Positions 46,301 to 55,779 of a DNA stretch of 64,000 nucleotides are shown piece by piece. The notes under the pieces are model-generated. The model worked only from the letters and a program-made list of their open reading frames with translations. It searched no databases and was not told the DNA's origin. The position numbers and the translations under genes were made by a program. Every line of letters starts with the position of its first letter. Positions within the stretch are counted from its first letter, which is position 1. This DNA is from Doris montereyensis (taxonomy: Eukaryota; Mollusca; Gastropoda; Nudibranchia; Dorididae): assembly GCA_037039925.1 (NCBI GenBank), contig JAXRKP010000568.1, positions 120,001 to 184,000 on the forward strand. Reading direction: 5' to 3'.

Positions 46301-49300
46301 TCTTTTATCCTTCACCTTGTTGTTTCCTTCAAACTCTTGGTTGATTGGCAGGTGATGCTTCTTTGCCTTTCGCTCTCACTTATCTGTCTTTGGTCTTGCT
46401 GTTTCCTCTTAATCACGAAATCACTACATATGGTGACTTAAACCAAACAAATCCTTTGCTGGCAAAATTTCATCTAATCTAATTTTCAGATTTTTTATTT
46501 TATGTAAAACTTCAAAAAGCATCAAACTCCTCCATTCAGCACCTCAATATTGTTGAAATGGATGTCAAACGGTGCCATAGAAAAAGTCAAATTCAATATT
46601 TCTGACTTTGCTACCTTGCAAAATCAATGAAAATTTTTTGTCAACATTGTTATTATGAGAAAGAACAGGTTTTCTTCTTGAGTATAGTCTTTTGTTGTTT
46701 AAAAAAATAATTCTTCTCTGTTAAATGTTTACAATGTCTTTTTATGCTTGACCCATGCAGTTTTGAGTGCAGGGCCAAGTGGAATGATTTTAGGATCTGT
46801 TTCATGTCTGTATGGGAAAACACAATTTTCCCATTGAAATGTGTGGTCAGTTGGAGTTCCTACTTCTTTCCTTTCCTTCTATCATTTAGCCATCACCTTG
46901 TTGCTTTCTAAGATCACTGCATATAGTGGATTGGGGTTCATTTCAGTGACAGACACCAAATAAATCACCATGAAATCATTGCATATATGGTGGACAGGGT
47001 AACTTTCAATTAAACCAAAACACCAGTTGACATGTGTTAATGATAAGTGATAAGTCCTTCTTATAACATTTCATTTTGCCTTTAATTCTAATTTCATTCT
47101 GAAATCATACTACATTGGCTCAAATTTTCATTTAAAAAATCCTGTATATATATGGGAATAATAGAATTAAAATTAAGTCTATATTGCATTCAAGGATTAA
47201 GCAAGCCATTGAAGTTAATTGCTATCTTGTTTTGTATAATTTCTCCAGGTATCAATCTAGTAAAGCAAGCCCTCCGTGTTCCAGCCCTGACAATTGCTAA
47301 AAATGCAGGTGTAGATGCTCATGTTGTGGTTGAAAAAGTTCTCAATTCTTCGGGTGATATCGGCTATGATGCTCTCAAAAATGAATATGTCAACCTCATT
47401 GAACAGGGAATTATTGATCCAACAAAGGTGAGGAGTTGGTTTTTTCTTAACAGTTTTCTGTTCTTTTGTGCATTTAAACCTCTTGTCAGGTCTTTTACCT
47501 GTCTAAGAGATGTAACAATGCAAACATAAAAATGCAGACAAACCCATTACAAGCCACCTGCCTTTATGGTGGTATTGTAAGAATTGTCTTGTAACATTTC
47601 TATCTCTTTTGAAGGTGTGCTTTTAGTTTATTGGTAGATCCCACCTCTTTCATCTTGCTGTTTCCTCTTAATCACCCTGAGATTGCTGAAGTTGGTGGAT
47701 GGGGATAAGTCTAATTAAACAAATTTCATTTCACCCTGTTACCATCTTGCTGTTTCCTCTAAATCACTGTGAGATCCCCTGTATGTAGACTTACTTGACC
47801 ACCTTCGTTCTGTCTGGAATCTAGGGCTGTGACGACACTCCACCTCACTCACCCTGTTCTGGGCCACTTTTCTCATCTCTGCCCATGGCCAACCTACTGC
47901 CCTGCCCTCCTCTTCAACGTATCTACCTTTAGGTCTTTTTTGGTCTGCCCAAGTTTGTCTTTCCTTTAGGGTTCCAGTTGACTGTGGTGATGTTGTCCTT
48001 GATGACTGGCCCATCAAGCTGGATTTGATCCGATTGCTTTTTGTTAACAGCCCTCTGTTCTGTCTTGGCAGTGTTGATTCTGAGGCCAGTTTTTCCTGCC
48101 CCCTCAGCTAATTTTTCCAATTTTATCCATGCATCTTGTTGTTGGTGAGACAGAAGGCTGATATCATCAGCAAAGTCTTTGAGTTGTCTCATGAAGGTCC
48201 ACTGTATCTTTGTTCCACTGTCTTCTCTCTTGTTTGTTTCATCAACCAATAGATAATCATTAGGAAGATTAGTGGGGAGAGGAGACAGCCTTGTCTCGCC
48301 CCTGATTTAGTTCAAATGGATCTGATAGTTTCCTCACGTGTGTGATTCAGCGGGTAGAGTTTTCATACAGTTGCTGTGTACGTCTGATTCATTTCTGTTC
48401 TTTTGTGCATTTAAACCTCTGTCAGGTCTTTTACCTGTCTAAGAGATGTAACAATGCAAACATAAAAATGCAGACAAACCCATTACAAGCCACCTGCCTT
48501 TATGGTGGTATTGTAAGAATTGTCTTGTAACATTTCTATCTTTTTTGAAGGAGATGGGAAGCATAGGTAGATACTGCTGGTAGGTTCCACTCATGTCACT
48601 GTTGCCTTTTCATCTTTCATCTTGCTGTCTCCTCTCTTAGTCACCCTGACATCACTGAAAAAGGTGGATGGGGATAATTATAAGTAAACAAATTTCTTTC
48701 ACACTTTTACCATCTTTCTCGCTGTTTGCTCTTAATCACTGTGAGATTCCTGCATGTGGAGGATGGGGTAAATTTCATGAAGCACAGTTGATTCACAGTT
48801 ACCTTTTTCTTGTGGTTTTTTTGTTCTTTCATTCATTGCTATTACTTGCACTTTTTGGTGGTGGGCAGGCGCTATTGGTAGGTCCTACTTCTTTCCTTTC
48901 ACTCTTTTGCTACCATTTCATCTTGCCGTTTGCTCTTCATTCACCCTGAGATCACCATAACATATGATGGATGGGGTAAATTTCAAATGAATCAAAAATC
49001 CTCTTCATTTACCCAGAGCTTACTGCATATATGATAGATGGGGTGAATTTCAATGAATCAAAATCCTCTTCATTTACCCTGGGCTTACTGCATATATGAT
49101 GGATGGGGTGAATTTCAATGAATCAAAAATCCTCTTCATTTACCCTGAGCTTACTGCATATATGATAGATGGGGTGGATGTCAATGAATCAAAAATCCTC
49201 TTCATTTACCCTGGGATTACTGCATATATGATGGATGGGGTGAATTTCAAATGAATCAAACAAATTCCAAATTGACTCAAGCTAGGTCATGTGTAATGGG

Positions 49301-50145
49301 TATATGTATATCTCAAACTCTATCAATGCCAGGCTATTGACAGGTCTGCCTCATTCCTTTTTTCAGGTGCCTTTAGGAAAACTGTCGTAGTGACAGAACA
49401 CAAAATGTTATGAAATTCCATCATGTTACATACCAGACCAAAATAAGCAGACAGAATGGGGCGTAATGCTAACATATGAAAGTATGAGGTTTGTCTCAGA
49501 TAATTGAGGAGGATTTCAAAAATAGTGAAAACCTATTTGCTAGCCAAATTGGTGATACATCGTCGAGAGGCAATTTCATAAAAGAGTTAAAACTTTATGT
49601 ATCGTTGTGGGAAAACTATTTCTTTATTACTACCATGAAATTTTACAGGTTGAGAATTTCCTTCCCAGCTGTAGCTGTATTCATTGCTTTCAGTTTCTGT
49701 TTAGTTTACGGTTCCAGTGAAGATGTTTTTACTTCCTTGTTTTTGTATTACAAGTGTAATGGAGATTGATTTTGTCTGTGACTTTACAAATATGCGACCG
49801 TTGATATATTTGAGTAGCGTCCCTATGGTTTTGCATGATCTTTGTTCTGTAACTGTACGAATATGCAACCTTTGATATATTTGAGTAGCGTCTCTATGGT
49901 TTTGCATGATACAAAATTTTCCTAATAGTTACACTGTATTCATATTTCCTTTTTTCTCTTTTGGCCTCCAGGTTGTGAGAACGGCGTTGGTTGACGCATC
50001 TGGCGTGGCATCACTCTTGACGACGGCAGAAGCAGTGGTGGTGGAACAGCCCAAGGAAGAGAAAGATCCAATGGCAGGAGGCATGGGTGGAATGGGAGGC
50101 ATGGGTGGAATGGGAGGTATGGGTGGAATGGGTATGGGTATGTAA
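33846..50145 (+). CDS. HSPD1: HSPD1, mitochondrial 60-kDa heat shock protein (Hsp60/Cpn60)
   Basis: Twelve coding exons: 33846-34013, 35391-35643, 36515-36597, 36771-36866, 37448-37542, 38699-38867, 40753-40852, 41653-41760, 43756-43893, 44959-45133, 47249-47427, 49972-50145. The product is 578 residues once a one-base insertion in exon 5 is discounted (human 573). Residues 1 to about 24 are a basic, Ser/Ala-rich mitochondrial presequence ending RCY before AKDIKFG. The nucleotide-binding motif GDGTTTAT lies in exon 2, the chaperonin signature [12 protein letters not shown] in exon 10, and the C-terminal GGM repeat in exon 12. The protein forms the ATP-driven folding chamber of the mitochondrial matrix with Hsp10, encoded divergently next door. 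All junctions are GT-AG and phase-consistent. A 5' UTR acceptor (CATTTTCAG) ends at 33838, so an upstream ATG at 33795 is intronic. Confidence 0.97.
34021..34450 (+). mobile_element. CAGTA-type MITE, copy 2, at the HSPD1 exon 1 donor
   Basis: The element starts CAGTAGTGACCGCCTAAATG directly after the TA of GTAAGTA, the 5' splice site of coding exon 1. It is colinear (inverted) with 23781-24329 up to about the ACAAACCAGTGATCC block, after which its other end is missing or diverged. Confidence 0.65.
35391..35643 (+). CDS. HSPD1: HSPD1 coding exon 2
   Basis: Starts [19 protein letters not shown] and contains the ATP-binding [13 protein letters not shown] motif. It ends in phase 1 at an unusual donor, GTTTGA. 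Confidence 0.97.
35732..36395. mobile_element. MITE-like element in HSPD1 intron 2
   Basis: The left end is CAGTAGTCTCCGCCAA and the right end TTGGCGGAGACTCTTG, inverted with two mismatches. TA precedes the left end. The end sequence resembles that of the CAGTA-type MITE. The interior has no recognisable transposase. Confidence 0.6.
36515..36597 (+). CDS. HSPD1: HSPD1 coding exon 3
   Basis: Encodes [18 protein letters not shown] and TPEEIAQ. Acceptor TTACAG, donor GTATAA. Confidence 0.96.
36771..36866 (+). CDS. HSPD1: HSPD1 coding exon 4
   Basis: 32 codons, [17 protein letters not shown] through GRDGVITVK, phase 0 both ends. Confidence 0.97.
37448..37542 (+). CDS. HSPD1: HSPD1 coding exon 5 with a one-base insertion
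   Basis: 95 bases where 94 are expected. Reading DGKTLKDEL is followed by an extra C at 37475, after which [19 protein letters not shown] continues in the shifted frame. Splice sites are intact. Confidence 0.95.
37560..38690. other. HSPD1 intron 5, no further gene seen
   Basis: Unique AT-rich intron. A 70-codon open frame at 38145-38357 has no family resemblance. Confidence 0.4.
38699..38867 (+). CDS. HSPD1: HSPD1 coding exon 6
   Basis: From [18 protein letters not shown] to [11 protein letters not shown]. Apical-domain sequence, acceptor CTTTCAG, donor GTATGA. Confidence 0.97.
39330..39425 (-). mobile_element. GAGATCACC repeat (family 2), partial, HSPD1 intron 6
   Basis: On the minus strand: GGTAGGTTCTACTTATTTCC, then CTTCATTTATCTTTTATTG and TTGTTTCCTCTCAGTTCACC. 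Antisense to HSPD1. Confidence 0.6.
40000..40505. repeat. (CT)n / TCTG low-complexity tract in HSPD1 intron 6
   Basis: A core of pure CT (about 40290-40353) inside a wider, degenerate TCTG/TCTA/ACCT tract. It is a polypyrimidine tract on the HSPD1 sense strand about 250 bases before exon 7. Ser/Leu open frames are artefacts. Confidence 0.95.
40753..40852 (+). CDS. HSPD1: HSPD1 coding exon 7
   Basis: [20 protein letters not shown] followed by MAVATGGV. Phase 2 to 0. Confidence 0.97.
41415..41565 (+). mobile_element. GAGATCACC repeat (family 2), HSPD1 intron 7
   Basis: GTAGGTGGGTAGTAGGTCC start, CTTCTTTC, CCTGAGATCACCACATAG, then GACGGTTGGCAGG and CAAATGAAAC. Confidence 0.75.
41653..41760 (+). 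CDS. HSPD1: HSPD1 coding exon 8
   Basis: 36 codons, [15 protein letters not shown] to TKDDTLLMK. Confidence 0.97.
42655..42815 (+). mobile_element. GAGATCACC repeat (family 2), HSPD1 intron 8
   Basis: A diverged copy: CTGCTTCTTTTTGTAGGCGG, CACCTGAGATCAGCACAAAT and GGTGGACGGGGTAAATTTTG. Confidence 0.65.
43756..43893 (+). CDS. HSPD1: HSPD1 coding exon 9
   Basis: 46 codons, [11 protein letters not shown] to [14 protein letters not shown]. Acceptor TTTTTCTCAG. Confidence 0.97.
44395..44725 (+). mobile_element. SINE-like repeat (family 1), copy 3, HSPD1 intron 9
   Basis: GTTTGTGAGTTTGAAATCAG, ACTGATTCAAAACACATGAC, a TGTACTCTTAGGAAAGGTAC block, CCCAGGGAGTT and GACTTTGAATGAAA, colinear with 4985-5255. 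Confidence 0.78.
44797..44979 (+). repeat. 55-bp tandem repeat spanning the HSPD1 exon 10 acceptor
   Basis: Three extra copies of the exon start (GTTGGTGGAACAAGTGAGGT plus G), at 44797, 44852 and 44907, precede the authentic start at 44959. Spacings are 55, 55 and 52 bases. The last two extra copies carry the same ATACAG acceptor; the first has CTATAG. Each decoy reads into CTA TGA. Confidence 0.96.
44959..45133 (+). CDS. HSPD1: HSPD1 coding exon 10
   Basis: [15 protein letters not shown] through the chaperonin signature [12 protein letters not shown] to DDQSV. Its first 21 bases and acceptor are repeated three more times upstream in intron 9. Confidence 0.97.
45205..45350 (+). mobile_element. 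GAGATCACC repeat (family 2), HSPD1 intron 10, copy a
   Basis: GGCGGTTGGTGGGTGTGGCT, GTCTTCTTTCCTTTCATTC, then TAATCACTCTTAAGATTGCC and ATGTGGTGATG. Confidence 0.7.
45794..46860 (+). repeat. About 715-bp tandem duplication inside HSPD1 intron 10
   Basis: The stretch starting AAGCATCAAACTCCTCCATT at about 45800 recurs at about 46517. The two copies stay colinear through AACAGGTTTTCTTCTTGAGT, AAGTGGAATGATTTTAGGAT and GAAATGTGTGGTCAGTTGGA, with small indels. Each copy ends in a family 2 repeat. Confidence 0.9.
46180..46445 (+). mobile_element. GAGATCACC repeat (family 2), HSPD1 intron 10, copy b with internal 26-bp expansion
   Basis: CTACTTCTTTCCTTTCCTAT is followed by four to five copies of a 26-bp unit containing CTTTTATCCTTGACCTTG, then CTTGCTGTTTCCTCTTAATC and CACTACATATGGTGA. 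Confidence 0.75.
46860..47015 (+). mobile_element. GAGATCACC repeat (family 2), HSPD1 intron 10, copy c
   Basis: CTACTTCTTTCCTTTCCTTC, ACCTTGTTGCTTTCTAAGAT, CACTGCATATAGTGGA, then a partial second 3' end GCATATATGGTGGACAGGGT. Confidence 0.72.
47249..47427 (+). CDS. HSPD1: HSPD1 coding exon 11
   Basis: [20 protein letters not shown] to EQGIIDPTK. Acceptor TTTCTCCAG, donor GTGAGG. Confidence 0.97.
47622..47775 (+). mobile_element. GAGATCACC repeat (family 2), HSPD1 intron 11, copy a
   Basis: TAGATCCCACCTCTTTCATC, TTGCTGTTTCCTCTTAATCA, CCCTGAGATTGC and GTGGATGGGGATAAGT. A second 3' half follows at 47738. Confidence 0.72.
47815..48325 (-). mobile_element. Non-LTR retrotransposon reverse transcriptase fragment in HSPD1 intron 11
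   Basis: On the minus strand it reads [18 protein letters not shown], then the catalytic-site motif [16 protein letters not shown] and [12 protein letters not shown], the conserved order of non-LTR reverse transcriptase blocks 4-6. A jump to the C-terminal tail follows ([15 protein letters not shown]; in another frame [20 protein letters not shown]). The gap and frame change show an internal deletion. It is antisense to HSPD1. Confidence 0.87.
48565..48775 (+). mobile_element. GAGATCACC repeat (family 2), HSPD1 intron 11, copy b
   Basis: GGTAGGTTCCACTCATGTCA, CTTGCTGTCTCCTCTCTTAG, CACCCTGACATCACTG, GGTGGATGGGGATAAT, then a second 3' half with GCATGTGGAGGATGGGGTAA. Confidence 0.72.
48860..49000 (+). 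mobile_element. GAGATCACC repeat (family 2), HSPD1 intron 11, copy c (best preserved)
   Basis: GGTGGTGGGCAGGCGCTATT, GGTAGGTCCTACTTCTTTCC, TTTCACTCTTTTGC, CATCTTGCCGTTTGCTCTTC, CACCCTGAGATCACCATAAC and GATGGATGGGGTAAATTTCA. Confidence 0.8.
49001..49262 (+). repeat. About 65-bp minisatellite made from the 3' end of the family 2 repeat
   Basis: Four copies of a unit with TCCTCTTCATTTACCC, TGAGCTTACTGCATATATGA and GATGGGGTGAATTTCAATGA, directly continuing copy c. Confidence 0.88.
49972..50145 (+). CDS. HSPD1: HSPD1 coding exon 12
   Basis: [20 protein letters not shown], an acidic KEEKDP linker, then the GGM repeat tail ending GMGM and TAA at 50143-50145. Confidence 0.97.
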   Translation, partial: VVRTALVDASGVASLLTTAEAVVVEQPKEEKDPMAGGMGGMGGMGGMGGMGGMGMGM

Positions 50146-51076
50146 ACTACGGGTAGAAGGGAGGAAAAGCCAAGAATTCATTTCACTTGTTGCATTAACA
50201 CACCCTGTCCACACCTCATCCTCATTGCAAAATTCATTAACTTTCCATTTTGTGACTGCTGCCGCAGAATGTGTTTAGATGATCGGCTCAAAAGTCACAG
50301 GCATGCGGATATTATGATGTATGGACTGGAGCATATGTTCTGTCCAGTTAGAATAGGTTGTTTCTGTATGAGTCTACTCAGATGTATATGTGATGTAAGA
50401 TGTCGATATACCAGCAAGAAATGGTAAAAGAAAAAAAAAAAAAGGTGAATGGGGTGAGATTTTATTTTCAGTTATGTGTTTATCTCAGTGATACTACTTC
50501 AGTATTGTGTCAGTCTTTTCTTGGACTTTGGCTGAAGAAGCAGTTTTTGTGTTAACAAGATTTTATATTTGTTTGAAAGTTTTAAAAGATGTATTGCTTA
50601 CCTTTGATGTGTTGATGAAGAAAGTAGTCTAATCCTTTTGAGTGAACCATCACGGCCAGAACAAAGTTGCTTGATGTGAATTCAGTGATAAGACAACGGT
50701 GTGGTATTTGTAACGTTGGTCCTGTTAGCTTACTCGACTTTGTTTACTATTTTGTCTGCCTGTTTGCCTAAAGACGACCACAAACATTGCCCGAATATCG
50801 ATGTATGAAATAAGTAAGCGCCATATTTATGTGTATTTATACAAGTTTTGACGGAAGGAAAGGAAAATCGTTTTTGGCACTTTTGCCATTGGACAATTTT
50901 GTTATAAGAAAATGTGTGTGGCATTTGTATGCATGATTTGTCTCTTCTTCAACTCCAAGGGAAAGTGAACAGCAAAATGTCAGTTTGCCACAGTTATGTA
51001 TTGATGCGAATATTTGAACTGATTGTTATGATGCTTGTTATTGATAGTTTTTGGTTGAATGTCTGAAAGGAATAAA
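50146..51076 (+). other. HSPD1: HSPD1 3' UTR with poly(A) signal
   Basis: About 930 bases of non-coding sequence from the TAA to a canonical AATAAA at 51071-51076, the first clear signal after the stop. It contains an A15-type run near 50430. Confidence 0.7.
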
Positions 51077-51189
51077 CTGGTTCATACTTTGTACATATAG
51101 GTGTCATCCAGCTTTGATTTATTGTGTGGACTGGTACTGGTCTAGAATGTTTGTCTGATTTTTGTTTTCTTTCTTCTTTTTGTGTTGTT

Positions 51190-51265
51190 GGTTTTTGTCT
51201 CCATTTCTTGTGGATGTGGCTGGGGGTACTGGTAGGTCCCACTTCTTTCCTTTCATTCTTTTGCT
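51190..51265 (+). mobile_element. GAGATCACC repeat (family 2), 5' fragment
   Basis: GATGTGGCTGGGGGTACTGG, TAGGTCCCACTTCTTTCCTT and TCATTCTTTTGCTGG. The 3' half is absent. Confidence 0.6.
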
Positions 51266-51639
51266 GGTGCTTGGCAAGTGCTGGGGGAGACTCAGCAGTC
51301 CAGAGATAAGGTGTTGGCCTCTCACTCTCATACTCTCAACCCAAAGGTTGACAAATGTTCTCGAGTTTTTTTAGGAGTAATGGTGAAATCCATCCCCCTG
51401 GTCCAGAACTCAACATGTAACAATAATTGAAACAGCATGTACATCGCCTCCCTTGTTATCAGTGATTTTGATTTTGATAAAACTAATATTTAATGACAGT
51501 ATTTAGGATACTAATTTTTATGAGCAATATATTGTTAGTTTGTATTGAAAATGGACATGATTTCGACGTTGTGCCCAAAACGGTCACCCCTATGTGAGGT
51601 TTTAAAAATTATATTTTTTTTATTCAGCTTTATTTGGGA

Positions 51640-51905
51640 TTTTTAGGTTGGAGGTGTTAGGCAATTATAATAGGTTTATATTATATGTTGGTAGGCAATT
51701 ATATGCCCGTAGGCTTATATTATATGTTGGTAGGCAATTATATGCCCGTAGGCTTATATTATATGTTGGTAGGCAATTATATTAGGCTTATATTATATGT
51801 TGGTAGGCAATTATATGCCCGTAGGGCTTATATTATATGTTGGTAGGCAATTATATGCGGTAGGTTTATATTATATGTTGGTAGGCAATTATATGTTGTT
51901 TATTG
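51640..51905. repeat. Minisatellite, unit about 35-42 bp
   Basis: Six to seven copies of GTAGGCTTATATTATATG then TTGGTAGGCAATTATATG(CCC), with a variable CCC/GCGG/TAGG junction. Confidence 0.9.
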
Positions 51906-51909
51906 GACT

Positions 51910-54720
51910 TTAATTGGGTTACACTTATTTCTATTTAATAGAAAGAGAAAAAAAAGTTAATACTATTACTACTACATAATTTACACAGCACCTGACAATG
52001 ACATGCACTAAAGGTGCCTGATGGTGTACATCAATATATGTACAATCAAAAGCATAACAACAAAACAGTTTACAAATCCAATCAAACATACTATGGTGTA
52101 TCACAGTAAAAAGCATGTGCAACAGCAATAAACAAACGTCATTTTTTTAATGGTGAACTTTCTCCAGAACAGCTCTGCCTTCAACTTTCACTTTAAATGA
52201 TTGCTAAAAATAGATGGGGAATACTTGGTGTAGAAAGACAGATTGTTCCATAAAACTGGAGCATCAAACTTTTAGCTAGGTCAAAGTGTAGCGAAATTAG
52301 TACACATCTTAATTTGCCTACCCCTTCCAAACAACACGAGTAATGAAGTATGCATGGCTTTGGACAAATCTCTCAAGTCAAAACTTTTTAGTTCTATTGG
52401 ATTTGGATGTTCAAAAATGCATTAAAAACTACATACAATTACAATGTACAAATTGTTCACACATTATTATAGTATACAACAATGGAAGTGGAAGTAAGGT
52501 CTGTACTGTTATAGTTATAGTTATAACTTATTAGTTAAGTGGTTAAAAATGTTAGAAGTAATAGAAGTTAGCAAAAAAAAAAAGGTCTAAAAGAAATCTT
52601 GCAACCACAAACAGGAACTAATGGTTCTAGTTCTAGGAGATTTAATTAACTTATAACTTAAACGCTAGAGTAGGCAACAATATAGAAATGTCAGGAGTTA
52701 TAGGTAAAGGAGAGACAACTCCAAATGGAGAGAGATTAATAGTAATACTAATAGATTTGTCACACGTTCACATATTTTGCAAGCGTCTCTCTACATTCCC
52801 ACAAATACAGTTGTCCAATGATAGTGAGGAAGGCAGGTGATTTGTTAAGTTGTACGGTTCCAGTTTCATTCAACGACGATTTTAATTAATAATAATAATA
52901 TATATTTAATTTGATTGTCCCACTGTCTCCTGTAAAGATAAAGGGGAGATAACAAAAGCATGACTCACAATGATTGTAAAGGATTACAATATTACATTAA
53001 TTACAATTAATACATCATGAAAGAAAACAAAGCATTGTGTAAAATTAGCAAAGATCTGACACTGGGTTGAGATCTAATCACACACGGACAATCAAGAAAT
53101 AAACATGCTACAGATAATTAAGGTCGAGCATATAATATAGATTACATAGCCTTGCTTAATTTGGTAATGAGCGACATGATAAAAGCACTCCTCAAATATT
53201 AAACATTAATAATATCAAAAGCCTAGGCACGTAACTAGGGGAGAATGACAAGTACATTATAGTACATATGTAAACAAAACAAAGGACGTTAAGGATCAGA
53301 CTACTTCCGTCCTCTGAACAGAATTAACATCAACTATGTCTAGGTCTTATCGACTTATTCATTCAACTTAAAGGCATTTAAGAATAAATATAAATGGACC
53401 AATAACATTTTTGAAAATGAGGAACTAAGGTAGTATAACTTATAAGACTTAAAAACCTGATTGTACACTAACGTGTTAAAGTTAAAGCACCGGAAATGAG
53501 CTTCAGATAAGTTTATATTACAATGTCATATTAAGTTATTATTAATTCTGGCAAAACAATGGTAGTGGTAGGAGTAATCCACCTAAAGGTTGAACGGTCA
53601 AGTGAATAATATTTAATATTAATAAGAGAGGGCCAGCATCAGTTAAAATAAATTCAAAATTAGAATAAAATATTAAAAGTAAAAGGAATATTGATTTGAA
53701 GGGCTTTTCATGAAAGTCGTAGGGAAAATGACTAATAATATGTAGGTTTGTCCGGATTATTTAAAGTAAAGGCAAATGTACAAGTACAAGCCATCAAGAT
53801 GACTTAAACAATGAGGAAATATACATTTGAAAAGGAAAGGGATTATACTATTCGTATTACTGTATTACTATGGTTGTGGTAGGGGAAGGCTGAGCATCAG
53901 TTACACAGTCAGAATGTCTTGACCAACATGGAAATGAATATAAAATTACAATGTTTTAGTTGTGATACTCGCAACAATATTGTTGTGAGTAATGTGAGTG
54001 ATCCAGCTGTAGTGATGAGTGTTTGCCCCTTCTACTTCTACGGTAAGTGCTACAATTGAATATACACTTCTATTTCTATGCGTTTCTTTAAAGTTGCAAA
54101 AACAATTTGAGTACTTCAGGCATTCATTTACAGTACATTTATAAATAGGCGGCCACACTAAATGGGGGTCGGGGTCAGCAACGCTTCTATGGAAATACGT
54201 GTTATAATATACATTATTCTGTCTGTCAAAAGTATAGTCTAAAAGTAAAACTAAGTGCTCTACAACTGCATGGCGGGGGAGGGGCAATAAGGGAATATTA
54301 TTAATTAAACAGTAAACAGGGAGTCAGGGCCATACGCCTGCTGATCACGAAATAGAAATAGAAGGCAGAATAAAGCAATGACCAAAATTCAAGCGAAGGG
54401 GAGGTTATAGCCTAGGACACTAGGAGGTTTAATGAATCCAAGTTCACAGTATATATATATAATATACATGTATTATGTATAATATAAGTGGGGAATCAAG
54501 ATATAAACTAATTTAAGTTTGTTTCTTTTTCTTTTAAAGCTACCTCTCAATTATGTTTAAGTGTCGCTACTGATAGTGATACTACTGATACATTGCAATT
54601 GCATGACAACAAAATATTGGCAGGTAACAGAATGTGAATATTATGGTCAACTTACCCCTGGACAATTCTCAAATACAAATCTCACAATTCTGAAATCGTT
54701 ACTTGACCCGGTGTACCAGA
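51910..54720. other. Intergenic, no gene seen
   Basis: 2.8 kb of AT-rich DNA. No open frame beyond chance, no splice-supported exon and no clear repeat family. A short AATAAT/TATAT run is near 52885-52905, and a TATA-rich stretch near 54450-54490. Confidence 0.45.
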
Positions 54721-54729
54721 TGCACACAG

Positions 54730-55765
54730 CAAAGAGAGGATGGGCGGGCAAATAAACAGAATATATATATATAGTAGATCAGAAGGACATGGATGGGCGG
54801 GCAAATAAACAGAATGTATATATAGTAGATCAGAAGGACATGGATGGGCGGGCAAATAAACAGAATGTATATATAGTAGATCAGAAGGACATGGATGGGC
54901 GGGCAAATAAACAGAATGTGTATATATAGTAGATCAGAAGGACATGGATGGGTGGGCAAATAAACAGAATGTATATATAGAGTAGATCAGAAGGACATGG
55001 ATGGGTGGGCAAGTAAACAGAATGTATATATAGTAGATCAGAAGGACATGGATGGGTGGGCAAATAAACAGAATGTATATATAGTAGATCAGAAGGACAT
55101 GGATGGGTGGGCAAATAAACAGAATATATATATATAGTAGATCAGAAGGACATGGATGGGTGGGCAAATAAACAGAATGTATATATAGTAGATCAGAAGG
55201 ACATGGATGGGTGGGCAAGTAAACAGAATGTATATATAGTAGATCAGAAGGACATGGATGGGTGGGCAAATAAACAGAATGTATATATAGTAGATCAGAA
55301 GGACATGGATGGGTGGGCAAATAAACAGAATATATATAGTAGATCAGAAGGACATGGATGGGTGGGCAAGTAAACAGAATATATATAGTAGATCAGAAGG
55401 ACATGGATGGGTGGGCAAATAAACAGAATATATATAGTAGTAGATCAGAAGGACATGGATGGGCGGGCAAATAAACAGAATGTATATATAGTAGATCAGA
55501 AGGACATGGATGGGCGGGCAAGTAAACAGAATGTATATATAGTAGATCAGAAGGACATGGATGGGCGGGCAAATAAACAGAATGTATATATAGTAGATCA
55601 GAAGGACATGGATGGGCGGGCAAGTAAACAGAATGTATATATAGTAGATCAGAAGGACATGGATGGGCGGGCAAATAAACAGAATGTATATATAGTAGAT
55701 CAGAAAGACATGGATGGGCGGGCAAATAAACAGAATGTATATATAGTAGATCAGAAGGACACGTG
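54730..55765. repeat. 51-bp minisatellite with two sequence blocks
   Basis: About 20 copies of a 51-bp unit containing AGTAGATCAGAAGGACATGG, ATGGGCGGGCAAATAAACAG and AATGTATATAT. The base in GGG(C/T)GGG sorts the array into an outer C type (left, right) and an inner T type. 51 is a multiple of 3, giving long spurious frames on both strands. Confidence 0.96.
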
Positions 55766-55779
55766 GGTATGTTATGGTC

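Larger units (their letters stand above)
47458..48545 (+). repeat. About 150-bp direct repeats flanking a retrotransposon remnant, HSPD1 intron 11
   Basis: The stretch 47458-47608 (TTCTTTTGTGCATTTAAACC ... TTGTCTTGTAACATTTCTAT) recurs nearly identically at 48397-48545. Between them lie a family 2 copy (about 47622-47775) and the minus-strand reverse transcriptase remnant. Confidence 0.9.
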
